The translations under genes were made by a program, and so were the position numbers. From the NCBI RefSeq assembly GCF_041260155.1, contig NC_091942.1:9751001-9815000 (forward strand): a stretch of 64,000 bases of DNA, written 5' to 3'. This DNA comes from Ptychodera flava. Its lineage: Eukaryota > Hemichordata > Enteropneusta > Ptychoderidae. Each line of letters begins with the position of its first letter. The stretch's first letter is position 1. Below the pieces are notes generated by a model. It did not search any database, was not told the origin of the DNA, and was given only the letters and a program-made list of their open reading frames with translations. This document shows positions 32,701 through 45,500 of this stretch, one piece after another.

Positions 32701-33576
32701 AGTTTGCCTGCTCTCACCATTGCTACTCGCCAAGACTTTTTGTAAGAGGCGTAAATCGGCCTGTATCGTTTTGATCCCGCGCCGCCGGTCAGTTAAATGG
32801 CCAGTACAAAGTGTTGTGGTTCAACGGTCAGCTGTATAGACCGCTTCCCTCCCTTTCCGAAATCGAGCAAAATTAGAGTTTTGTGGGAATGAGGTGTATG
32901 ATTGCAAATTTTCTGGTCGAAAGAAAATTTATTGTTGTCGTCACTGTCAAAATTAACGTGTCAGGGACTCGGGGGAGCAGTTTTTGCACGGTATCGGCAA
33001 ACATTCGTTAAACTTCCGGTAAACTTCTTGTATGGTAATTAGCCAACGTCTTGACGTTGGCGGGCTTCACCGAAATTTGACCTACCACAAGCAATCACTG
33101 ATCTTCCTGAATATACTCGCAAAGCGTCATCGACCGATTTATACAAAATTCTTCTTCACATTTTACCTGTAATTTTTGAGCTCCTGAACGCATTTGCGGC
33201 GGTTTCTCGTCAGACGTCCAACGTGTGTGCATCTCATTAGCGAGTCGTTTACTGGCGGGTCATTTGAAAAACTCTTAGACGCCGCAACTGATTACGTTGG
33301 ATTTTCACCCACAACGCGATTATTCTCTCGTTGGCAGTGCAACTTTGCTGTTTCATTCAATGCCTGTTGGTGTTTCTACGCTCTGATTCTTTGTGTTTGA
33401 TTTTAACGACACGTCTGGTCGGCGCGGCCAAACCCGTTAACTCGACCGGTATTGAGTCCAGTGTCCTGAACGCCAACGGCTGCGAACTCAGGACGGCGTC
33501 ACCCACCAACGGTCTCAGGGAGGTACCCACAGATTTTTGCGAACGGTTACCACTGGAAAGAATCACCCAGTTCCAG
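29776..33576. other. Intergenic, upstream of cyclin F
   Basis: No coding exon is supported. A candidate leader exon of cyclin F ends at 32686. The remainder is AT-rich DNA without recognised repeats. Confidence 0.45.
32600..32686 (+). other. Possible untranslated leader exon of CCNF
   Basis: A strong donor (gag|gtaagt) follows at 32687. A weak acceptor (ttccag) lies at 33571-33576, 9 bp before the CCNF start codon. If spliced, the ATG at 32680 would open a short upstream frame out of frame with CCNF. The left edge is unknown. Confidence 0.3.
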
Positions 33577-33585
33577 GTAGTCATT

Positions 33586-36500
33586 ATGAATCAAAATTAC
33601 GCAAACAAATATGTGTTTCGTATAACAGAGCAGAGAAGAAACCGCGTTCCCAGAACACGATCTACAAGAAGCAAATATAATATTTGGTGTTTACCTGAAG
33701 AAGTTCAACTCCTACTGTTCGCCGGCTTGCCAGCCAGGGACCTGCTATCAGTTCGCGCAGTAAGTACTACCATCGGTATTTCGTGAAAGTACTGTGTAAA
33801 TTCAGACTCGTAAAGTGTTTGTTGATTCTTTATGTATCTATATTTCATTTACCGTGGTCTGTTATTTTAAAAAAAGGATTTATTGACTATTATTTGAAAT
33901 TTTTTGACATTTGGAAGTGGAAGAAACCAATACTATTGAAAATATTTTATTGACACTGTTGTGCCGGATTTTGAGTTTCTGTATTTGAAAAAATGGTTAT
34001 TTTTCTTGATATATTTACAGAAATATTGATTGTGGAAAAACATGACCTGAATATGAACTTCTATAGAAGTTTACAAACATGAAGCAATCATTAATGAATA
34101 GAAATTTTAGAGCCAAATTTAAGCACCCTCCTTGAATCGTGGAAATTAGAATGAAAAGGTTTATCGTCCCCCTGTGGATTCAGAAAATGTACACAGGCTT
34201 TTTAATGTTTGATCTTGACCTCAGGTGCATTCCAAGTTCAGAAACCTTATCGACAGTAACCCGAGCATCTGGTCGACTGTCCATTTTCATGGCGAGTGGC
34301 CATCACCTGGAAACAGAACACATTTTGAAAGGTCAGTCCTGGGTGTTTTTATTTGATCTCTGTGTGTTTTTAGATGGATTTACCTGTGATCCATAAAGCC
34401 CTGGGACATCAAAGAAGTCATATTTCTTTTGTTTGTAGTTTTATTACAAGGCAAGCATATTTAGATATGGACAAGTATGAGTAAATGAATTTCCTTTTTC
34501 TCTGAACATCATTTCTAGAGATTTTAACATGGTTGAGTTGACCTTGGATAAGGTTATGCGCTTGTTTGCTGCATGAAAAATGTAGAATAGCTGTCCAGAT
34601 GTCTGTTGTAAATTTCATGTAAAGTGAAATAAAAAAAAATGATAACAAAACAAAAAAACAACAACCTTTGGAATTTAACAGCTTCTTTTAACCGAAATTT
34701 TGATAATATCATTTGAATTTATCAGTTTGAAGCGCTGCTGAGTGTTTTGAAAGAGTGCCAAGTGCTAGGTAGCATTCTTGAATAGAATCCAAGTAACGGT
34801 GTGTGTGAAGGTCTACAGAAATGTTTCTGTGCCCTCTAGGTACAAGCTAAAAAATTCCATATCAGTTTTCATGTTTTACGTTAGACATTTCCTCTTCACC
34901 TCACTTTTAATAAGTAACAGCAATTATTTATCGTTTCCAAGGACCCTTTTTTATTTTGTAACACCTTTTATTGTAAAGTTTAACCTGAATTGTGATGCTC
35001 TGCTCTTACTCTTATCAATTGTACTGAATTTATACACCTTCAGTGCTGGCAATATTCCAAATGTGTGCTCTTCAAATTTTATACCAATGGCGTTTTTGGT
35101 CCTTTTTAATTTTATAGTATAAAACTTTTCATTTGTCAGTTTTTATTTTATTTGTGCAAATTTAGCCTTGAAGACTGCAGCTGAGAATGTCTTTGTCTTT
35201 TGATCATGGTTTCTGAAATCTAGCATGGTTTTTCTTCGAATTTGAAAGAAATGTAACCAGCAAATTTTTCAGTATGAAGGCATTTTCTCCTTTGGTAGAC
35301 AAATCAATGATCTACCCAAAGCCATGTTATACTCATGGTTGATCAAAACTTACAAGAAGCAGTAAATGAAATCTTTAGTATCGTCATAATCTGATGTTTA
35401 ATCAGTGGGGAGAGATTGTAGATAGTTAAAAAAGTGATATAATTTAACTGTCAATGTATTGGTGAGATATGCGTGGGATTCAGACAAAAGTATTTTCATA
35501 ATTTCCATGTTGTGACATGTTGAACTCATTTTAGTTGTCTTCCATTATTTTGAATTTTTTGCCCACCTGTTGGTTTCCCATCACCCAGAAAATTCCAATT
35601 CTCAATTGTTGGGACGTGTATGAATGCATTATCAATGCAACAGCTGCCTTTCCTCTATAATTCACACCTTGATCCAATGAGTAATAGAAAAAATTATTGT
35701 CTAAGTTTGTGTAGAGGAAAAGGAACTAACATTTTAATTGAAATTGTAGACATAGTCATATACTGACTTACTCAAAAATAACAACAAACACAGAATCAGA
35801 CAAGTGGACCAAGTACAGAATGTGTTACAATGGAGTCTGAGACCAAGAAAGAAAGATATATATGGACTTCTGGTCATAAAACCAAGTGGTCTGGTCAGTC
35901 ATAAAACAGTTTCCAAGCAAGGCCTTTTCAAAGTTGTAGATAATGGTGGTGACAAAACAAACCCAAGTTCGTAATCTGCCCTTGAAATAAAGATTATTTG
36001 ATGAAAAAGGACAGTTTTTGAGAATTCTGTTGAACAATGAAGTTGTTTTATTTAGTCTCACATTTAACACAAGTTGTTCTTGTTTCTTCCACAGGGCAGT
36101 AGAGCATAATAATATTGAAGCAATAATAAAACTTGGCGTAGCGTATCTTTACAACGAAGGAAGTAAGTATTCTCGTTATTTCTTATGCATCATGTTATGT
36201 CACCTTGTTTGTCCGTTCATAATCAACAAAACACAGAGACATTTTACTCATGTGTAGTTTCTGTGTTAAGTTTTCCTTTGATGTGACAAAAACTACAACA
36301 GTTCAAAAATTTCACTGTGCAAAGGTTAATTTTGTTAGATGCCTCCTTTGTGCTCATTGAATCACTTAAAATGAGAAATTCAAGTTCAAAAACCTATCAA
36401 TAACTAGTTTAATTTGAAAAACTAAGCGTCTGTATTGAGTGTGTTGGTGTTTTGTTTGAACAAATGGCTAATCAAAATGTCATTGAACCCTTGGCTGATC

Positions 36501-39500
36501 AGTAGCTTTACTGGTCTGCGAGTTACGTCGAAAAGTTGAGCATACTGTCGGCTAAATTCAATCTGTACATGTGAACTTGAACCTCAGAATGAATTTCAGA
36601 GTAATGAAAAAGAATAAGGTTGAGAGAAAAAATCTATAAAAAGCAAGAATAATGTGGTTAAAAGATTATCAACTTACGTAATTTGTCAGTCTGACCTACA
36701 ACCGGAAAGTATTGTGCCAGAACATGGCTGGGTCATGTTTGATCATAGGACTGCGTGATAAACATTGAATTTCTTCTAAGACATTGATGAATATGATTGC
36801 ATGCGTCTGTCACCTGAGTAAGAAATGCTGAGAAACACTTTTCACCTGACTGTAGTTTTCAGAACTCTGTCAGCAACTTTGTCTGGACAAGTCATGGGTG
36901 AAGTGGATTATTTATATCTTATCTGTATGGCCCTTGTGTGCTGAGTGTGTTCATATCTGGGCAGATAGCCAGCCCAAGAATTGTTTTAAAAATCGTGTCT
37001 TGACAAAAGTAATCCACATTTCATTAGAAACTCAAGTGCATAAACAAAGTGTAGAGGCCTGCTCTCCTCAAGATAGTATATATGCTGTAGAGAGTTGTAA
37101 ATTACAGGTGTGACTTTTGACCTTTGTTACAAAGTCCCCTGACCTGGGTCAAATACTACACCCATTGCAGATATAGTGATAGGGCTGCCTAAAAGGAAGA
37201 ATGAGGCTTAATATTCTTTTAATGAACTTTTTTAAACAAAATTGTCTTGTATTTTAGAGTTTTAAAGAGCATTCAGGGCAATCGTTCACATATTTTTTCA
37301 AAATTTATTACTATTCCATAGTGAATAGTATTTTCAAAAATGTGGCAATGGCTAGGCATGGTTGAATGATCATGGGCGAAAGACTAGCATCTATCTGGTG
37401 CTATATGGTATGATACGGGAACCTGCTGGTAGGCCATATTTGTTGGACCATCCATGGTTTGACTCTGTATAAAGGAAACAAAGGAAATGATAGACCACAA
37501 CAAAACATTGTACTAGGGCTTTCTTGGACAGCAATGTGTGCAAGAGTTGTCTAGACATTGGCACATAGTTAATAGTGTGAACAGCTCTTGTATGTCCATT
37601 TACAGTTTGTCAACTACCATCTGTAGACTTTCCCTTTCCTGATAAACCTTGACAACCCATCATTCACAGTTCATCTAAATGTCAGCTGTTCTGTCAGCTT
37701 CCTGTGTAACAAACACAATGAGAGTGTGAACTTCATATCTAGGATACAATGAAAACGGAAAAACAGGTGTGAATTGTGAGCAAGCCATTAATTAGTAACA
37801 GATGACTTGTGCAGTCTTCTTTGGTAAAGAGTTAAACCAATGGCATTGAGGTTTATGGTGATGGAAACTGCAAAATGTCCTTGTAGGGAGATTCAACTTT
37901 CTGTCATATTTAGACATTTAGAAATTTCTTCAAATTTTATGTCAATTTCTGTGTAGATTTGAACAAGTGGCATTATCTACAAATATCCAGACACTCTTTA
38001 GGACAACTAGATATGGGAAGCTGTCCTCAATGATTGACAAACAATTTGATATTGTGATAAATTGTGTAACAATAGATTGTCAAGGTTTGTCAAACGTTTA
38101 CCAACTTTGCTTAATTAGGAAAAACAAAAAAAAATAGTGTTAGATTTCTTTATCGCCAACTTTATGTGGCATTTGGTTGTCAGTTATTGTTTCTGAAAAT
38201 AAAGACTATTTTTGTTATTATTACATGCTTTTTTGATCATGCATGCATGACACATCTCACATATTTTCTATTTTATTGACTTCAGTTTCAGAAGATGGCA
38301 AAGCAGCAAATAACAGCAGTCAGACATCCAAATATTTTTGCAAAGCCGAGGCTCTCAGCCCATTGCCATTCACGTGGTTGTTTATCCGTCCCCCATGGTC
38401 AGCCAGTGGTACATGTTGCAAGGCCATGGTTTTCAATAACATGAAAAACCACTGTAAAACGAAGGTTTGTAGTCCCCCACCCAGCTCTGATCAATCCTTG
38501 TATGTGCGTTGGTATGATCCAACGGCTTACATGCTTTGCTAAAAACCTACCAGAGAGTTATTCCGTATTTTAACACAGGTTTTCTCATCATTTTGATTGC
38601 ACTTAAATCCTCTTTTTACCAGGTTCCATAGAGAAACCATAGAAATAAATACAACTTTGGAGAAATACGATTAATTAGCAGCACACATGAATTTGGGATT
38701 GCTGTGAATGTAGATATTTTGTCATATCTGGTTCACAAGTATAACGTTTGCACAAAGAAATTTGTAGGAAATACTGTAATTCAATGTGAGGTCAGAAACC
38801 TTGTACAAGTTAAGGAAGCTGTGTTTAGATGTTTAGCATCAGGAGAAGATTGGCCCATGCTTGCAATCAAGAAATCTGATTTACAGTGAGGGTACAGTTG
38901 CTCACTGAGTAAGTTCTTGTTCAATTTTTGAAAAATGTTCATTCAATACATAGCTATTACTCATGCAACTACACTAACACCATGGCAACTGTTAGTTATA
39001 TATTCACTGAGTTGTCTTGAAATCTATACTTGTCCATACCACCTTAAAAGTGTTCATTTTGCTGCTTTTTGTGTTTACAGGCATCAAGTTCATCAACCAT
39101 GTACTGCATAGCAAAAATTCTCAGTCTGTTTGACGTAAGTATTACTGGTTGTAAGATCTCAAGCATTTTTCATGCACATGCAAACTTGTTTTGGATAGAA
39201 CATGTACGACCCTATCTCAGGCACTGGACTGTTTTGATTTTGTTACACTTCCTTGAAATGTCCATGTATGTTAGATCAACTTGCATGATAAAACCTTGAA
39301 TTTTTTTGACAGTTGAACAAATTTTGTTCCTTTCCAGGATGAAGCAAAGCAAAAAGAAGCCATGGATTGGTACCAGAAGGCAAGCAATCATGGATCACCT
39401 CATGCAGCTCTAGTTACATGGAAGAATGCTCAAAGTCAAAATGTAAGTGTAGGCAATTGGACTGCCCATGCGTTTCCCGCCAAAAAACTGTCACACACAA

Positions 39501-42500
39501 ATTTTGCATATTTCATATTTCACATGAACATTGTCAGTAAGTTTGTGCCAAAGATTCTTTAAAACTTTTTTGTGTTAACTTTTGCTCAAAATTTACTGAA
39601 ATCAAGAGATCTTTGGAATGAAAGATTGCAAGTTTGCTGGAGCTGTATGCCCAGATGCATTTGCAGAATTTTTCAACCATTTTGTTAGTTTGACCTCTCT
39701 TTGTATATCCTCAGCGTTTGGATCCAGGCTGCAGTCTAAACAGCATCAGACAACTCAGGGAATGTGCAAACAACAGCTGTATTGATGTCAAGGTGACTCA
39801 CAGATTTCCTACTTTGTGATTTTTTTGTGCATGAATGATATTAGAATGGATAGTGAACAATGGCAACTTTTACCATTTTAGTTTGCCATTTTTACTGTAA
39901 TCTCTGTACTTCAAAGGATAACTGTATTCTTCCAATAGTTTAGGTAATAAGACAAGTACTGGTATGACTTGTCAACTCTTGTTGCTTCACTTGTGCTGTG
40001 CACAACATCTTAGTAAGTCTGTCCATCTTAGTAAGTCTGTCAATATTGAAAAAAATTAATCCCTCTCTTTCCCAGGAGGTTATAGTTCACAAAGCCTGAA
40101 TGAATTTAGTTGAAAATATGCTAATTTGCAAATCAAACTACAAAAAATTCAATTTGGTTTGACATTGTGACATGTCATCAATTTTCTGAATACTGATGTT
40201 TATATTTGAAATGTCACAATTACGCAAGGTGTGGGCCCACTGTTTCAAAATCTAATTTATTGCATGTTTTGAGATGCTTAGGATGACCAAGAAATCTTGA
40301 ACACAAGTCTGAATTTTTATTTCTATTCTGTCATTCAAGTGATATTTCTTTATTACATCTCATGTAGAATTGACGGTTGCTTTCTCTTGGTTTTTCCCTT
40401 CCCATAGCTAACTTTGTTCGAGTGTTACTCCAAAGGCCAGTTTGGTGGCCTTACGAAGCCACAGATTGCAGAGAGCATCAGTCAGCTTGTGAAAAGTTCA
40501 AGGCCAATGGGAACTTCTGATATGTTCTTCCAACAACAAAATCTGAACGCAAGCATGAGGTACGTCAGCCATTCTTTCAACAGAAGGGTCCGCCTAATTT
40601 GCAAGAGTTCAGAGGTCATAGTCTAATTGGTTTTAGCGATAGCAGAAGTTGGAATTTTAATCTCTTGAATTTTTCCTGCCATATTTCCCAAAGTATTTGC
40701 AATTTCACCATGGAAATACCGTAGGTCAGTCCCCCTAAAATTCACGATTTAGTATGGCTGCCTCTATATTTATGAAGAATCTTCTGTGTAAATAAATATG
40801 AATGGTCCTCAAAAGAGAGGAGTCAAGAAAGCAAATTTTTGATTTTGTGTGATCCATGTGTATGTTAGAAAGTTTTTGAAAATGTTCAGCATCACATTTG
40901 AAGAAATTTATGCAAAAATTTAGATTTGCATATCTCTGCGCAGGACATATGGACAAACAGAAATTATTGCGATACAGTTTTTATCAAGGTTAATGAGCAA
41001 AACACATTTTTTTCTCTTTTTGTCATCTTCACAGGTATATCTTAATTGACTGGTTGGTTGAAGTTACAGACATGAAGGATTTTGACAATCTCACGCTACA
41101 CACGGCAGTGCGATGTATTGACAGATATCTATTGTTACAGCCAACTACAAGGTCAAACCTTCAACTTCTAGGAATTTCTGCAATGGTTATATGTTCAAGG
41201 TCAGTGCAAAATTGAAAGAGGGAAGATCAGTCGTTGAAGATCTAAGATCTATGCCCCAATAAATATGCTTGGAAAAAAATGCCAATTTAATGGGCCTACA
41301 GAATACAATGTGGTACTCTGACTGTGACAGTGTTCCATGGAAAACAGACACTGAAGACGCTATGTGGTACAAACAAAAACATGGATAAATGTGTGGACAA
41401 GAATAGACAGTTTTTTTTCTACTCGTGGTTCTATTTGTACCATGGTCCACTTCCACCTTCAAACATGTTCAAGCGCAGTTTTCTCCTAGATTTCCTGGTA
41501 ATGCACTCTGTAAGAAGTATGTGGTGTGTCATTAGCTTAAACAAAGTCAGTGGCTCACAAAGCTCGATTTTGAAGATGTTTATTGTGTTGTTTGATTTTT
41601 CCATAGGTTGCTGGAGAAAGACATTATCACAATAAGGGAAGCAGCATGGCTTACAGACGGCACTTATGCTTATGAAGAGGTAGTGAGAATGATTGGAGAA
41701 ATTGTAGCTGTACTCCATGGACAGATCAGGGTAAGGTTGAATTATGGGTAAAAAAAGCCAGACCATCAGTGAATATTGTATTATAGTGCCACTCTGACAA
41801 ATTTACTTCAGTCACATTCATGTACTCTACATGAAATACCATTGATAGTTGTTACCATGACATTTCATAAAGCAAAGATGATTCATTACAGTTTCTTAAT
41901 AATCTGTGTTTGTTTTTGACTTGCAATTTTCAGGTCCCGACAGTACTAGACTTTCTGAAGCTCTTTTGTAACTTGGCTGCAGTGGACAGACAGACTGAAT
42001 TCCTTGCCCAGTTTCTAGCAGAGATGACACTGCTCTACACAGAGTTTGGTTCAAATTCCCCGGCAACCATCGCGGCAAGTGCCGTGTTCCTCTCCAGGAT
42101 GCTGCTACAGCAAGGTTTGTAGTGAATGTCATTGTGCCCACTTTTCTGTATGTCAGTCTTCCAGTGCATCAGTCTGTGTGTTTTTTTGAAAACAAAGTTG
42201 TACTCGAGTCTAAGACTGAGAGACTCCTGAAGAATTTCAAACTTCAGAATAATTATTTATCAGCCATTGTATGAATGACACATTACCCATGGCCTGAAAC
42301 TTGCATAGGTTCACTATGGAATACTTCATATTTAAGGTACTGCCTGATTCTTTAAGTGGCGGTAAAGGCTAGAGCGTCAGTTATAAACTCCAATAAAACT
42401 ACAGTGGAATTTGATTGAGTGTCCGGTTTGCCTTGCAGAGCTCGACGAGTCTTCATGTTGCTTATCATTAGAAAAGTAAACATTTGCAACAATTCAGTCT

Positions 42501-45500
42501 TCGTCTTTGGTTGGTGTTAGATTACAGCGCGCGGCAAACGTTTCCCATACACTGTCTCGTCACGATCACTGCAGTCGTTTCAGCATGTCACTCACAACAA
42601 GCTTACTAGTAACACTGCACTACATGCACATCACCAGTTTTCTTTTAGGTGTTTACTTTTAAATTGGGAACTTTATGAAGAAACAAGTAAATTCTTTTAA
42701 AAAAACTTTTCTTCTTCTCTCGATGTCAGCAATCACGGCAACAGTTCCTTCAGCATGCAGTCTGTAGCATTGCCAGTGCAGTCTACTCTATCAACAAGTT
42801 TGACACGATACAACACTGAATATTGTCAACCAGAAAATGCTAAACACTCCTGCATGAAACTTTAATCCCGCTTTATCTTTTGTCTCAGCTAAATGAAACT
42901 TTCTAAATTGACACTTCTCTGAGCTACAAAATAGACTTGAAGATTTTGCACATGCAAGTGCAATTCAATCAACACGGTACATTTTGTGCCATTAAATAAC
43001 ACACCCAGTGTTTCTGAAATAATTCACTGTATTTTGGCACTTAATTTCCCGGACAACATCATACACGGCAACGGGTTAGCATTGAGGGGACGGTGATATC
43101 TCTCTGCCTTCAAAATATTCTTTACCTTGCTGAAGAAATACAATGTTCTACTATAATAAAACGCCCAGAGTCAGTCCGGTTGATGTTGAGGACTTTCCTC
43201 GAGATATAGATCCGACACTCGAAAAATATGCCAGTGAGTTTTGTCTGAGTTGTACCAAATCAAAGTACACAAATAGCTGAAAGAAAACTTTGATGATGTG
43301 CTATAGCTATAGTGCGGTGTCAAGCTTGTTGTGCATGAGTGGCATGCTGAAACGACTGTCATGATTGTAGACTAGACAGTGTATGGGAAACGTTCGCCGC
43401 GCGCGCTGTATAATCTGACATCAAAGACTCAATTTGTTGCAAATGTTCACTTTTCTAATGATAAGCAACATGTAGACTTGTCGAGCTCTGCAAGGCAAAA
43501 CGGACACTCGATCAAATTCCACTGTATCAAACCATAAAAGTAGTCAACATTCTCTGTGGAATAAAAAAATAGACATTTGGGGTCATAGGCATTGCAGAGT
43601 TATTGCCTGTTGAAACTTCTGAAAAACTGACCAAATAAGAGGAAGTTGAGTAGTCCTTAGTGTATTAACTATGGCAGAGGTCCCCTAGCTTTTAAAAAAA
43701 TGTTTGAAAAGGGAAAGTCATTTTTTTACTGTTTTTCAGGAAAGTTTGACAAGGCAGTGCTTGCATTTAGAATGCGTGACTGCTATTGTAAATGCATTTT
43801 TAGATTCTTTGAGTGTCAAAGAGGTGTCAAAAGTGAGATTAACCAAAAAGACTGCTCTGTGACTTCAAAAGAGGGGTGCAAATATGGCTTGTTTTCAACA
43901 TTTTTGACAGAATAACAGTTTTCCTACATAATTTTATACCAATTTAATCCAACCTTTGAAATGAGATATGGACATGGAATTTTTACAGCCTATTAACAAG
44001 GTTACAGATAAGATTTGTATGGCACAATTTTCCTGTATTTGAAGTACTTTTTGAAAAATCACATTTTGAAATTTGAAAGAATTTTTAATAATTTTTGATA
44101 TGTAAACCCATGTAAAATCATAAAAACAAATTTTATTTACAAATCCTGCCGCACAAATCTTACAATTAATAGTGTCAACATATTTATAACTAATTTGGTA
44201 ATATTAATACTATCCAATTATTATTAAATTCAAATATGTAAAAAAAATATGAAAAATTAAATTTTGATATTGATTGGTGTCATATTTCAAAATCATGGCT
44301 ACAAATATACAATTTTTATATTCTTTGGAGAAAGTATTAACTAAGGGAGTTATCCTGAAAATTTGAACTAAATATCTTGATTCTAACACTTGAAACTTGA
44401 CATTAACTCTGAGAAAAGAATTGGTGCAAAAATAGCCTTTACCACTACTTAACATTGAATAATATATAAAGGCAAACTGGCAAAATCTATCACTCTGGTC
44501 TGAAAATCAATGTTATTCAGTTATATGTATCTATGTCTTGTATTTTGCACCATGATTTGTTTTAAATTCTTCTCTATCCAGTTATTTTACTTTAATAGAT
44601 GATCGTGCTATGTGTAGGAACAGCGTTCCATAGTACATGAATTGCAGTCTGCAATATCAAACACAGCTGAATTGGCCATGGGAGGCCAAAATGCTCTACA
44701 TTAACAAACCTTCCATTATGCTTTCATTGTAGATTTCCCATGGCCGTCTCACATGGTAGAGTTCACAGGCTACAAAGTTGTTGACATAATCCCGTGTACA
44801 TTGCTACTGTTCAGGAAATGGTAAGTATTCTGAGATATTATTTTGAGTGATTTGTTGTAATGTTTGATTTTACAATTGTTTTTAATTTCAGGCTTTTTGT
44901 TTGCTTATCATATTTTTTTGCATCGTTTCATATTGACATCTGAGAGGTAACATGTGTTGTACATGTAAAATCAACTTGCACACTGCCTTCAGTAATAATC
45001 CTCTCAGTTTTTATCATACGAGATAATGTCATTATTTTGGTGTTTTTTTTCAGTTTTGTTGAGCCATCACTGACAGATCACAGAGATGTGACTCTGATGG
45101 CTATCAAGCAGAGATACTCAGAGAGTGACTTCATGGAGGTGTCCAAGATGGAGGTGAGCAAATTCTAGAAAAATGACTTATGATGAAGCAAGTGAAAGCA
45201 GGCAGTAAAACTGTCTTTCAAACTTTCAGTTGACTGAGCACACATCCGATCGCTTACTGTTTGGTACCGATTAACATAAATCCCAATTTGAAGAGGCAGT
45301 TTCTCTCTTTTTCTGTAAAATAAGTCTAAGTCGCTATCAGTGGTACGAATGAATTGTAGTCAGTCGTGAATACTTTACCTGGTACCCTCTTTCAAAAAAT
45401 CGACCCTGTTAAAGAAATTCTGTCTGCTAGACTGGTTTGAGTCAAGTTAGAGTGTGTCTTTAGTTAGAATGCGTCTTGCAGACAGTGTTCCTGATGCTCA

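Noticed and set aside
33331-33585. N-terminal extension of cyclin F from an upstream in-frame ATG
   Set aside because: The added 85 residues have no similarity to cyclin F. The frame is simply open, and a possible acceptor lies at 33571-33576 just before the chosen start.
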